From assembly GCF_000373105.1 (NCBI RefSeq), contig NZ_KB890442.1, positions 19,112 through 83,111 of the forward strand: 64,000 nucleotides of DNA. Reading direction: 5' to 3'. Position 1 is the stretch's first letter. Each line of letters begins with the position of its first letter. This DNA is from Neolewinella persica DSM 23188 (GTDB taxonomy: Bacteria > Bacteroidota > Bacteroidia > Chitinophagales > Saprospiraceae). The position numbers were made by a program, and so were the translations under genes. The notes beneath the pieces are model-generated. The model made no database searches and had not been told where the DNA came from. It worked only from the letters and a program-made list of their open reading frames with translations. Below, in pieces: positions 50,153-58,690 of this stretch.

Positions 50153-51268
50153 ATGGAAAGCAGTAAAATTGTTCGAGCCTTAGCCACCGTACAGGATCCC
50201 AATACCGGGCAGGATCTGATTACCGCCAATATGGTATTGCATCTGAAAGTGGAGGCGCCAAATGTGTCTTTCACCCTTCAGTTGCCTAAACTGGACGCGG
50301 ATTATAAACAGCAGCTGAATTTCGCTTGTCAGGAAGCGATTCTGGGCGTATATCCGGAGGCGAATATTCACGTGCACATGCAGAATCCGGGCGCGGCCGC
50401 AGGTGCAGGGAAAAGTGGAGGACCAAAGAAGGGTAACCCATTGCCTCACGTGAAAAATATCATCGCCGTAGCTTCCGGTAAGGGTGGCGTTGGCAAGAGC
50501 ACAGTTTCGGTCAACCTGGCCCTTGCACTGCAAGAACTCGGTGGTGCCGTTGGCTTACTTGACGCAGATGTTTATGGTCCATCTGCCCCAACTATGCTGG
50601 GCCTCACGGGACAAAAGCCTACCGTAGAGAAGATCTATGGTAAGCCAAAGATCAAGCCATTATACGCTTACGGCCTCCCGGTAATGAGCACGGGGTTTGT
50701 GGTTGAACCAGAGCAAGCCGTAGTCCTTCGTGGACCCCGCCTATCCGGTATCATCAAGCAATTCCTTGAAGAATGCGTTTGGCCTCCTCTAGATTATCTG
50801 ATCATTGACTTGCCTCCGGGAACCGGAGACGTGCAGCTTTCCCTTGTTCAGACCGTTTCGGTAACGGGTGTGGTAATGGTGACAACTCCCCAGCAGGTCG
50901 CGCTTGCCGATGCCATTAAAGCCATGAATATGTTTTTCCTGCCCGACGTGCAGGTGCCCGTCCTCGGCGTAGTCGAAAACATGTCATGGTTCACCCCCAA
51001 GGAATTGCCTGACAATAAGTACTACCTCTTTGGTAAGGATGGCGGTAAAACCCTCGCCCGTAAATCAAACTCCATGCTCCTGGGGCAGATTCCGTTGGTG
51101 CAAGGCATCCGGGAAGGCGGAGATGATGGGAAGCCCTCCTTCCTCGATAAAGATAATGAGATCACCCGCGAAGCCTGGTTGACCGTAGCGAAGAACGTAG
51201 CCCGTCAAACCGCGCTGCGGAATGAAATGATGGGACAGACGAAACCAGTTGAGGTGAAGACTTTCTAG
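50153..51268 (+). CDS. apbC: Mrp/ApbC-family iron-sulfur cluster carrier ATPase
   Basis: 371 residues. N-terminal DUF59/MIP18-like domain (1-~76), a short Gly/Ala linker 'GAAAGAGKSGG' (80-90), then the ParA-like ATPase with deviant Walker A GKGGVGKS (109-116), 'LLDADVYGPSAPTMLG' and 'DYLIIDLPPGTGDVQLS'. It probably carries Fe-S clusters. The linker is exactly a GC-word copy (50390-50407). It is divergent from hemN and shares the FNR-like box region. Confidence 0.9.
   Translation: MESSKIVRALATVQDPNTGQDLITANMVLHLKVEAPNVSFTLQLPKLDADYKQQLNFACQEAILGVYPEANIHVHMQNPGAAAGAGKSGGPKKGNPLPHVKNIIAVASGKGGVGKSTVSVNLALALQELGGAVGLLDADVYGPSAPTMLGLTGQKPTVEKIYGKPKIKPLYAYGLPVMSTGFVVEPEQAVVLRGPRLSGIIKQFLEECVWPPLDYLIIDLPPGTGDVQLSLVQTVSVTGVVMVTTPQQVALADAIKAMNMFFLPDVQVPVLGVVENMSWFTPKELPDNKYYLFGKDGGKTLARKSNSMLLGQIPLVQGIREGGDDGKPSFLDKDNEITREAWLTVAKNVARQTALRNEMMGQTKPVEVKTF
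50390..50407 (-). repeat. GC-rich dispersed word, copy 13 (inside apbC)
   Basis: GGCGCGGCCGCAGGTGCA on the plus strand, the exact consensus, in frame as GAAAGA in the linker between the two domains. Confidence 0.75.
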
Positions 51269-51877
51269 GACCAGGTGAGGGCCTCCAGCTCCGGCACCTA
51301 TCCAGCCGACACGCTGCTAGAGCTCTCCGCGTAACATTCCTATCAAGAATTTTAGCCTGATTAGGCTACCATTTTTTCCATCAAGATGGTGGCGTCAATT
51401 CCGTTAAGCAGGATGTTGACTGACCAGTGCATGGGTTAGGTCATGGCTGGTTTTACGAGGAAAATGACTTTAAGCCAAAATAGATTGCCTCCACTCTTAG
51501 TAGAGTATTTGGCAGAACTGTGTTTACTGAAAGGTTAATTTGAAAAAAATATTTTCTGGAAGAAATATTAGGTGTACCTACTTGATTTTGAGTGAGATAC
51601 CTCAACTTTCTTTAGGCGAAAGAATGAGGGACCGGTACTTTATTCTACATAACCGGTACTTTTTCGTGACTAAAGCGGGGCTTTCCCGTCAGAAGACCGA
51701 ACAACGCAAAAACATATATTGCCTCACCTTAATGAAGGATTGTTGGCCGAAGCTTTTCTTTTTAGACACTAACAACAACACTTTTAGGTGAGCTCCGGAC
51801 AGAGCGAAAACCTAAGCGCCAGTTATCTTTTGGATGGCTGGCGCCTTTTTAATTGCAGCAGGTGCATATCGACCAAC
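51269..51877. other. 609-bp AT-rich stretch without a convincing gene
   Basis: An 83-codon frame (51540-51791) begins with TTG and resembles no family; I do not accept it as a gene. The stretch includes two direct copies of ACCGGTACTTT (about 51630 and 51653) and ends in a strong plus-strand terminator. A small RNA transcribed toward that terminator is possible. Confidence 0.4.
51816..51850 (+). terminator. Rho-independent terminator with no obvious gene upstream
   Basis: GCGCCAG (51816-51822) pairs with CTGGCGC (51838-51844), extended by inner ATC/GAT, followed by CTTTTT. The nearest plus-strand gene ends 550 bp upstream. It may instead help end the minus-strand TonB-receptor transcript. 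Confidence 0.65.
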
Positions 51878-54370
51878 TTACAGCCTTACTTCCACCCCTA
51901 CATAAAATGACCTGGGTGCCGAAGGAATAATCCCCGGGCCGGGATACCCGGTTGCCCGGCGCGTGAAATACACCTCATCGAGTACATTATTTATGCCGGC
52001 TTCCAGCGAGATCTTTTTCCACCGGTAAGACAAGGAAATATCTGCTACTCCGTAAGCAGGAATGGTGCCAACGATGCCTGATTGATTATCGGCACGATCC
52101 TGAGGTGCATTACTTGCATCCGTAAACTGACTGGACAGATAGCTGTATTGAATGGAGCCAAGCAAATTACCATAGCCAAACCGGAGACCAGTTTTGAAGT
52201 TGACCAGTGGAATAAATTCTACCTCATTGTTCTTAATGCCGGCAATTTCTGAATCCGTATACCTGGATCGTGTGAGACTTGTATTAGCGAACACAATTAG
52301 AGAATACGGTTGCCCGTTTGTGGTTTTATCGTTCAGCAGGCGCCATTCCAACAAGGACTCCAGGCCGTAAATAAAGGCTGCGCCGATGTTGCCACGTAGT
52401 CGGATGATCCGCCCGGTCTGCACCTCCGTTCCGTCAGGTCGTATACGTACTTCGGGGGTAAGCACTTCTCCCAGACGGTCGTTGTACTGTAAGGCAAAAA
52501 CATTGGCGGTATAGGCCAATTTGCCGGCTATTCCCCGGACGCCAGCATCGGCAGTATATCCGTCTTCATCTGAAATGTCCGGGTCAACCTGAAAGGAAGG
52601 ATTAACGGTCCGAATGTCATTAAAGGTAACAGATCGGTAATTCTGACTGATGTTTCCGAAGAACTCGAGCGTCTCCGAAGGACGATAGCTCACTCCGATC
52701 CCAAGCAGCATCAGGTTCCGCTCAAAGGTCCGGTCATCAGGAAATTCCTCGTCGCGGATGGGGTTACCCGCCAGGTCGAAGTCAATGCGTCGGAAGGAAC
52801 CCAGGCTTTCAGTTTTAATGTACTCGTACCTTAGGCCTGGGGTGATGCTAAGCTGGTCATTGAAGTAAAAAATGTGTTCTCCGAATAGGGCAACGTTCCG
52901 GTTTGGAAAACTGAAAGCAGATTGATTTGGGAAGGACGGAAAATCTGCTGTCGCAAGCCGGAAGTCAGCATCTGTTCCGTTAGAGCCTGGTCCCTGGAAA
53001 GCCGTGTTATCAGCCTTGTAGTATTTTGCACCAAGAAGGAATACGGCGTTTTTTGAGCCAAGTTTATACCGGTGCAGCAGGCGTCCTTCGGCCCCCCAGT
53101 TTTTGAAGGTGCCGGAGATCAGGTCACGCGGGGCGGAAAGGTCATCGACCTGGCTGACCCGGTTGGTCCGGAAGCCGACCGCGCTGCGCGCGGCATCGAG
53201 GCCAAAAACGTTTAGGCTAAGGGTTGTTTGGTCATTGAGCTTATGGTCCCATCGTAAGTTGAACAATTGCCAGTCTACGGCAAACCAATTACGGGTGCGA
53301 TTACTTTGTAACGGATCGGCGTAGAACTGAGCGTCAGTAAGGCCACCGGACTGTTGTGCCACGTAGTCGAGGTAGGTATATTCGAAGCTGATTTTGCTGT
53401 TCTCGGCCACCTTATAGTCCAGGTGCAGGAAGGCATTTTGGCTGTTGAATCCTGAGTTTGGCCGGAAGCCGTCTCCTTTTTTGTAGTTGTAATATCCGTA
53501 GTAGCCAAGTTTTCCTACGGTACCGCTTAGCGCATTGAAGCTGGTGAATAGGCCGAAGCTGCCCATTGTTTGTCTGCTGATAAGGGAGATCTTCTTGCGA
53601 GGGTCTGGTTTGCGGAAAACGAAGTTGACCAGACCGCCGAACTGGGAGCCGTACTGTAGGCCTGCGGCACCGCGTATGACCTGAATTTCTGAGAGTGCTT
53701 CTGCCGGCGGCGTATAATAGCTCTCGGGATACCCGAGGACATCTGCACTGATGTCGTAGCCATTTTGACGGGTATTGAAGCTGGCCGATCGGTTAGGGTC
53801 GAGGCCACGGCCGCCGATGCTGAGTTGCAGGCCGGCATCATCTGATTCGAAGATGTTGAGGCCGGAAACCTCTGCATAGATTTGGCGGGCCTGGTTACTG
53901 GCGACGTTAGCAGTCAGGGCGTCGAGGCGTACGACTTCGGTTTTTTTTCCGGCGTAGATGGCCGTTTCTTCTACTGCTCGCAGACGAGTTAACGCAAAGC
54001 GTTTTTCTCCTTCGGCGATGACGGTGACGGCTGCCAGGTCGAGCAGAAGTGGAGAGAGTGTTGTCGTGAATTCAGTTTGTGGTCCCGATAACTCAACCTG
54101 CTCAGTTTTACTCGTGAAACCGGGGGTAAACAGGGTAAGCGTCAGGGTCGTCAACTGATCGTCAACTACGAACTTTGTTTTTCCTTGTCGATCAGTTTCA
54201 TATACCCGGACGGTTTCTTCGACGAAAATTTCTACGGTGGACAAAGGTGTATTGTCTTCCTGGCTGAGAACGGTGAGGGTAAGCGTTTTTTGGGCGCTGA
54301 CGCAGGAGCAGAGCAGGGTAGTAAAGAGCAGGGTTGGGAAAACAGATCGCTTTGCCCTGAATTGCCTCAT
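51878..54370 (-). CDS. TonB-dependent receptor (ferric siderophore/citrate type)
   Basis: 830 residues from the ATG at 54370 (MRQFRAKRSVFPTLLFTTLL), which gives a proper signal peptide ending 'CVSAQ'; the frame extends 16 codons into the HTTM gene. Carboxypeptidase-like domain (~25-110), plug ('EIQVIRGAAGLQYGSQFGGL'), FecA-like barrel ending 'PRSFYVGVEVRL'. The operon with imelysin and DUF4856 genes supports iron or haem uptake; ligand unknown. Confidence 0.88.
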   Translation of the reverse strand: MRQFRAKRSVFPTLLFTTLLCSCVSAQKTLTLTVLSQEDNTPLSTVEIFVEETVRVYETDRQGKTKFVVDDQLTTLTLTLFTPGFTSKTEQVELSGPQTEFTTTLSPLLLDLAAVTVIAEGEKRFALTRLRAVEETAIYAGKKTEVVRLDALTANVASNQARQIYAEVSGLNIFESDDAGLQLSIGGRGLDPNRSASFNTRQNGYDISADVLGYPESYYTPPAEALSEIQVIRGAAGLQYGSQFGGLVNFVFRKPDPRKKISLISRQTMGSFGLFTSFNALSGTVGKLGYYGYYNYKKGDGFRPNSGFNSQNAFLHLDYKVAENSKISFEYTYLDYVAQQSGGLTDAQFYADPLQSNRTRNWFAVDWQLFNLRWDHKLNDQTTLSLNVFGLDAARSAVGFRTNRVSQVDDLSAPRDLISGTFKNWGAEGRLLHRYKLGSKNAVFLLGAKYYKADNTAFQGPGSNGTDADFRLATADFPSFPNQSAFSFPNRNVALFGEHIFYFNDQLSITPGLRYEYIKTESLGSFRRIDFDLAGNPIRDEEFPDDRTFERNLMLLGIGVSYRPSETLEFFGNISQNYRSVTFNDIRTVNPSFQVDPDISDEDGYTADAGVRGIAGKLAYTANVFALQYNDRLGEVLTPEVRIRPDGTEVQTGRIIRLRGNIGAAFIYGLESLLEWRLLNDKTTNGQPYSLIVFANTSLTRSRYTDSEIAGIKNNEVEFIPLVNFKTGLRFGYGNLLGSIQYSYLSSQFTDASNAPQDRADNQSGIVGTIPAYGVADISLSYRWKKISLEAGINNVLDEVYFTRRATGYPGPGIIPSAPRSFYVGVEVRL

Positions 54371-54392
54371 TAATCCCGTTAGTCGAAAGTTA

Positions 54393-55868
54393 TTATAATC
54401 CATAAATCTCATCTTCAAACGGCATTAGCCACGCGACGCGTGGCGTGTTTGTGGTGATGGTGGTCAGGTTAATGCCGGGGTTGACGTAAACCCGGCTTCC
54501 TCTTCCATTGAGGGCGACGTAGCTTTCTGCAAAGACTGCGGGCAGAGGTTCGCCATTTATTTGGTGTTCGGCAGCGATGAAGTGGGCGAACTCCAGGATA
54601 AAATCGGGCTGGGACGCCAACTGCTTTTGTTGGAAGGTTGTGAGGTAGCGACCGGGGTCAACGCTCCTGCGTTTTCCCGAAGAAGGGTCTTCGACCTGAT
54701 AGGTGAGGTAGCCTGCCTTTTCCATCAGCATTACCCGCCAACTGAAACGGTAGCCTTCTTCGGTCCAGAACAGTTCTCCGGGATGTAGGGCGTATCGCCA
54801 GGGTAGGGTGAGGTGGGCCAGCAGGGTGAGGGAAACGATGATGGCGCTTGGGGTCAAAGCGCTTTGCTTTTTGTAGTATCCCGTACTTCTACGGAAGTAC
54901 ATTTTTGCGGAATTACCCAACGTGTCGTTCACCGCTCTTTCGTCTTTTATCTGCACCTGCGGCCGCGCCACCTGGTGTATTGCATTTTTACTCCTCCAGT
55001 ATTTTCTGAAAAGAATGGATATTCCCCTCAAGCCCTTATGTTTAAAGGCTACTCCAACTTTTTGAAAAGATGTCAGCAACCGTTCATGCACCCCCTCATC
55101 AAAAAAGATTAATGCACTCACGATCATGATGTACGGAAACATTCCGATCGGGAACAATACCCTGGTAAGTACGTGAAAAACGACGACCATCACAAAGGCA
55201 AAGACCCGGGTAGGCCGCCAAAATAGCAGGAAGGGAATCAAGAGGTCATACGCTGCCCCCGACCAAGCAAAGCCGTAGTGCACCCACCGCTGTTGCAGCA
55301 GATCGCCCAATAACGGAATGTTGTATTTAGCCGGGAGCCAGATGGCCAGAGGCTGCGCTTCCAGCAACCAATCGGAATTCAATTTTGCCAAGCCGGCGTA
55401 GAAATAAACGACACCGACAAAAATCTTCAGACTGTCTATTGTCCAGCGCGGTATGTAATGCACTTTCCGACCACGCGCATCCATTGAGAAACAAGCTGCC
55501 GCAGGCAGCCAAATTAGCACAAAACTCAACAGCGTAATGAAGTAGTAATGGTTCAAATACGTCGTCTTGTCCATCAGCTCAATGTACGTGAAGCTAAGGA
55601 AGAAGATGACAATGGCTAGTCGGTACTTCCACCCCAGCATGACCATCAGTGCAGAGATAAATGCTGTCCCAAACAGCAGATACGTCCAACTGCCCAAAGG
55701 CTTCACCCACTCGAAATACTGATAACTGAAAAAATAGGTAGGCTCCAGGTACAGTTTTTCAATCCACCCATTAGCCCAAAACCGTACGATGCTTAACGCC
55801 ATCATCAGCCCAAAGCCAATTCGGAATACCGCAAGCGGGGCGGGGGAGGTAGGTAGTTGACAGTTCAT
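54393..55868 (-). CDS. HTTM-domain membrane protein (gamma-carboxylase-like)
   Basis: 491 residues. HTTM domain (~10-260; 'LAVFRIGFGLMMALSIVRF', 'YAGLAKLNSDWLLEAQPL', 'FHVLTRVLFPIGMFPYIM') related to vitamin K-dependent gamma-carboxylase. C-terminal segment ('WRYALHPGELFWTEEGYRFSW') also typical. Between them, residues ~300-336 ('ARPQVQ' and 'KMYFRRSTGYYKKQ') are encoded by two different dispersed repeats. It is in the iron operon; its reaction is unknown. Confidence 0.85.
   Translation of the reverse strand: MNCQLPTSPAPLAVFRIGFGLMMALSIVRFWANGWIEKLYLEPTYFFSYQYFEWVKPLGSWTYLLFGTAFISALMVMLGWKYRLAIVIFFLSFTYIELMDKTTYLNHYYFITLLSFVLIWLPAAACFSMDARGRKVHYIPRWTIDSLKIFVGVVYFYAGLAKLNSDWLLEAQPLAIWLPAKYNIPLLGDLLQQRWVHYGFAWSGAAYDLLIPFLLFWRPTRVFAFVMVVVFHVLTRVLFPIGMFPYIMIVSALIFFDEGVHERLLTSFQKVGVAFKHKGLRGISILFRKYWRSKNAIHQVARPQVQIKDERAVNDTLGNSAKMYFRRSTGYYKKQSALTPSAIIVSLTLLAHLTLPWRYALHPGELFWTEEGYRFSWRVMLMEKAGYLTYQVEDPSSGKRRSVDPGRYLTTFQQKQLASQPDFILEFAHFIAAEHQINGEPLPAVFAESYVALNGRGSRVYVNPGINLTTITTNTPRVAWLMPFEDEIYGL
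54861..54907 (-). repeat. GTAC repeat, copy A (inside HTTM gene)
   Basis: On the minus strand AAAAATGTACTTCCGTAG begins a stretch of ~45 bp that differs from 61804-61850 at only about five positions. Its core GTACTT...AAGTAC is an inverted repeat. In the HTTM frame it encodes KMYFRRSTGYYKKQS. Confidence 0.8.
54952..54969 (+). repeat. GC-rich dispersed word, copy 14 (inside HTTM gene)
   Basis: TGCACCTGCGGCCGCGCC, exact consensus. It is antisense to the HTTM gene and encodes ARPQVQ there, 45 bp from GTAC repeat copy A. Confidence 0.75.
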
Positions 55869-55887
55869 AGTCTTTTCGTTCGATAAT

Positions 55888-55953
55888 TCATAGTCTATAT
55901 AGTTCTTAGTGCAATAGTCTCACGATCAGTGCTGTGGACTATTAGACTATGAA
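55888..55953. repeat. Hairpin between imelysin and HTTM genes
   Basis: TTCATAGTCT (55888-55897) pairs with AGACTATGAA (55944-55953), with an inner AATAGTC/GACTATT stem. The words match those of the ccoNO-ccoQ hairpin at 43769. Confidence 0.5.
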
Positions 55954-55968
55954 CTAATGAACTACCTA

Positions 55969-57030
55969 CTAATCCCCGTCCGCATCAACATAGTCGATAT
56001 TGATGCTCAGTGCCTGCACCATATCCACTTTCATCAATACGACCAGCCTTTGCATCTCATCGTAGAGACCCAGCAGTTGTACGTTGTCTACTTCCACCTG
56101 CTCAGCAAAACTGTCCGTAAGGGCTGCACTCGCTTCTAGGATGACCGCAAATTGTGCTTCGATCTGGCTGCTCAGGAGTTCACCGTCGCGACGTACATTC
56201 AGTACGTCCAGGTATTCCTTGAGGCCCCGGTTGGTGAAAAAGTCGCGGCTGGCACTCAGTGCCTCCAAAAAAAGTTCTTTGGAATAGCCGGCATACAGCG
56301 CTTCTACACGGTCGGCCAGCGGATCATCGCTGAAAACACCGGCCGGGATACCGACTTTCCCTGCACGCAGGAATTTTTCGTAGTGAAAGATATAATCATT
56401 TATCGTCCGGTCAATGCTGGCAGTGGCAGAGTTGCCGTCGTTTTGGATGAACAGGTCGCGGTACGTTCCGTTCCAATCTGTCAGCACAGTTTCGTTGAGT
56501 AGAAGCATACGGTCAATTAGCGCCGTTGCATAAGCACGATGATTGGCGTTGGTGAGTAGCTGATTGTTTTCAGCATGCAGCAGAAATTCCAGTGCCGGGA
56601 ATCCCTGAGCGACGGTGTTTGACGGCAGGTCCAGATTGGCTGCTCCGGAATCGGCGTTCTCCTGGATCAAGTCAACATTGGCGGGGTAAGTGTTGAGTAA
56701 TTCCCGCATCCGAATTTCTTCGCCCTTGCCGATGAGGAAGGGATCCAGGCGCTGAAAGGATAAATAGGCAGCCTTAAAGCGATTTTGGAACTCGGTTAAA
56801 GTTTCTGCACCTGGGTTTAGACTAAAAGCTTCGTTGGCAGCGGCCATTGCTTCAAGGTTTGCCTCGAAGTCATTGTGTGCCGGAATGATGACCTCATCTG
56901 CCCATGTTTTTAGCATTTCGCGGCGGTCAAAAGACGGCATCATCGGGTCGTCATCGTCGCTTCCTGCTGGGTTGGAACAGGCTGAATAAGTAAGGAGGGG
57001 CAAGAGCAATAAAATCAGATAACGGGACAT
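55969..57030 (-). CDS. Imelysin-family lipoprotein
   Basis: 353 residues from the ATG at 57030 (MSRYLILLLLPLLTYSACSN, lipid Cys about 18); the frame opens 11 codons earlier. Imelysin/peptidase M75-like helical domain with 'WADEVIIPAHNDFEANLEAM' and 'QGFPALEFLLHAEN' (GxHxxE-like region altered to ALEFLL). Such proteins take part in iron uptake. Same operon as the HTTM and TonB-receptor genes. Confidence 0.87.
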   Translation of the reverse strand: MSRYLILLLLPLLTYSACSNPAGSDDDDPMMPSFDRREMLKTWADEVIIPAHNDFEANLEAMAAANEAFSLNPGAETLTEFQNRFKAAYLSFQRLDPFLIGKGEEIRMRELLNTYPANVDLIQENADSGAANLDLPSNTVAQGFPALEFLLHAENNQLLTNANHRAYATALIDRMLLLNETVLTDWNGTYRDLFIQNDGNSATASIDRTINDYIFHYEKFLRAGKVGIPAGVFSDDPLADRVEALYAGYSKELFLEALSASRDFFTNRGLKEYLDVLNVRRDGELLSSQIEAQFAVILEASAALTDSFAEQVEVDNVQLLGLYDEMQRLVVLMKVDMVQALSINIDYVDADGD

Positions 57031-57187
57031 AGCTTTAATCAATTGGAGGATGAAGAAAAACAAATTCCTTGCTTTTGGCTTTAGCTGCTCTTATGGGGAG
57101 AAGCTTCGGCCAAATAGTGAGAACAAAATATTTTGTGACTAATTTCGTGAGGGTATTTGGCAGGAGGTTGCTCCGAAGGCTAGCTAT

Positions 57188-58381
57188 TTAATTGCCAGCT
57201 TCTGCTACGGAAATGCCATAAGCAGTAGAAATCTCATTAGCGATGGTAGCGAGGACGGTAGTGTCCAAGTCCCAGAAGCCATTGCCGGAGGCATTGGTAA
57301 GGTCAGTGATCCATCCCTCTACAACGGTGGCATCCTGGCCAGCAACAAACCGCAGGCTGTATATGAAGCCATAGCCTTCACTAAGATCATGGAAAGCACC
57401 GCCGGTGTTAGCAGGTGTGGTAGTCAATGCAGTTTCACCTTGCTTTAAGTAGTAAACGGCACGGACAGCCAGAACTTTGGTCAGGTTTTCTTTGATGATG
57501 GTGGCCTGGCGGTCACGTTCAGCATAATCTCCGGCAACAATGGCGGCGCGGCCGGTACGGAAGGCCAGCTCTACGTCGGTGGCAATGCCCGTAAAATCGG
57601 CGTCGTCCTCGACACGCCCCAGGTACTTATTCAGGAAATTATCTGCAGTGCCAAGGTCTGTCAAGGGTTTTGCCGGGTTTTGTGAACCACCGAACAGGTA
57701 GCCAAAGGCTTCGTCCCATTTGTGTTCCATACTAGTATAAGGACTTCTATCTACTACGGTACCCATGTCATTGTCCTCACGGTTAGTGCCTTCGTCAAGC
57801 ACTGCGGTGCTGAGGTAATTGTTTACTGCCTGGTCATACATCAAGGCACCTATCAGAGACTTCGCTATTGCTTGGTTATACTCCAATCCGTTGGCATTTA
57901 CGTAGCGGACGGAACTACCGTCGGCAATTTGCCCGGCCTGCCCAGCAGCGGCGACTTCGTTACGATTAGGGAATACTTCATTCACCTGGGCGGTTAACCA
58001 TTCGTCCATAGTGGTACGAATTGCCGTGGAAGCCGTGGTATTGGAAAAGAAAAGGTCGTGGCTGGCGGCTACTTTGGAGCGTATGGATTTAGTGGATGCG
58101 TTCAGGTCCGCATCGGCAAAGGGCATTGTTCCTTCGGTATTACGGAACATCTCGGCCAATCCTTCGGCAGTTTGATCGAAGTTAATCATTGCGACTGCCA
58201 GCTCTTCTGCCATCGCGATTCGGGTAGTCTGTCCGGAAAAACTAACGGTAGACTGGGCATCACGGGTAAAGCTGTAATCAGATGGTACTTCCAACGCCGG
58301 ACGGGTGTCATCATCATCCTGGCAACCGGTTAAAAGTGTAATGGTAGCTAACATGGCTATAAGGGGAAGAAGTCGAGTCAT
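57188..58381 (-). CDS. DUF4856-domain lipoprotein
   Basis: 397 residues; lipobox 'LLTGC' (Cys20) then an acidic 'QDDDDTRP' spacer. The DUF4856 domain spans the rest ('YSFTRDAQSTVSFSGQTTRI', 'KWDEAFGYLFGGSQNP'). The family regularly accompanies imelysin in Bacteroidota iron loci. It is the first gene of the operon; promoter at 58420. Confidence 0.88.
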   Translation of the reverse strand: MTRLLPLIAMLATITLLTGCQDDDDTRPALEVPSDYSFTRDAQSTVSFSGQTTRIAMAEELAVAMINFDQTAEGLAEMFRNTEGTMPFADADLNASTKSIRSKVAASHDLFFSNTTASTAIRTTMDEWLTAQVNEVFPNRNEVAAAGQAGQIADGSSVRYVNANGLEYNQAIAKSLIGALMYDQAVNNYLSTAVLDEGTNREDNDMGTVVDRSPYTSMEHKWDEAFGYLFGGSQNPAKPLTDLGTADNFLNKYLGRVEDDADFTGIATDVELAFRTGRAAIVAGDYAERDRQATIIKENLTKVLAVRAVYYLKQGETALTTTPANTGGAFHDLSEGYGFIYSLRFVAGQDATVVEGWITDLTNASGNGFWDLDTTVLATIANEISTAYGISVAEAGN

Positions 58382-58419
58382 TTTTAGACTATTTTTATCT
58401 GTACTAATTCTTAATAGTG

Positions 58420-58427
58420 CAAATGTA
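58420..58427 (-). promoter_or_regulatory. Promoter of the iron-uptake operon
   Basis: TACATTTG on the minus strand with TTG 21 bp upstream, about 38 bp before the DUF4856 ATG. An inverted pair TAGACAA / TTGTCTA (58445-58451 and 58475-58481) overlaps the -33 side and could be an operator, perhaps for Fur; it is not a canonical Fur box. Confidence 0.6.
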
Positions 58428-58690
58428 GACTCCCTTCAAGGAGGTAGACAAGCCTTTTGGGGCTTATTTTGAATTTGTCTAAGTAGTTTAACATAGGTGT
58501 TGCTTTTTTATGACAGGGGAGGAATCAGGTGGGGCAGGACAATCGGAACTGATGGCCTACTTTTACTGGTCGGGCTTTATCACTTCCATTAAAACGTTCT
58601 CATTGGCAGCCATGAGTTCCTGAACGGTAAAGGTTGCCGCTCAAAAATTCTCGCCAGAACTAATAACAGATAACCTAATCCAAGCAAACC

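Noticed and set aside
51540..51791. An 83-codon plus-strand frame in the 51.3-51.9 kb gap
   Set aside because: TTG start, unusual composition and no recognisable domain; more likely chance in AT-rich DNA.
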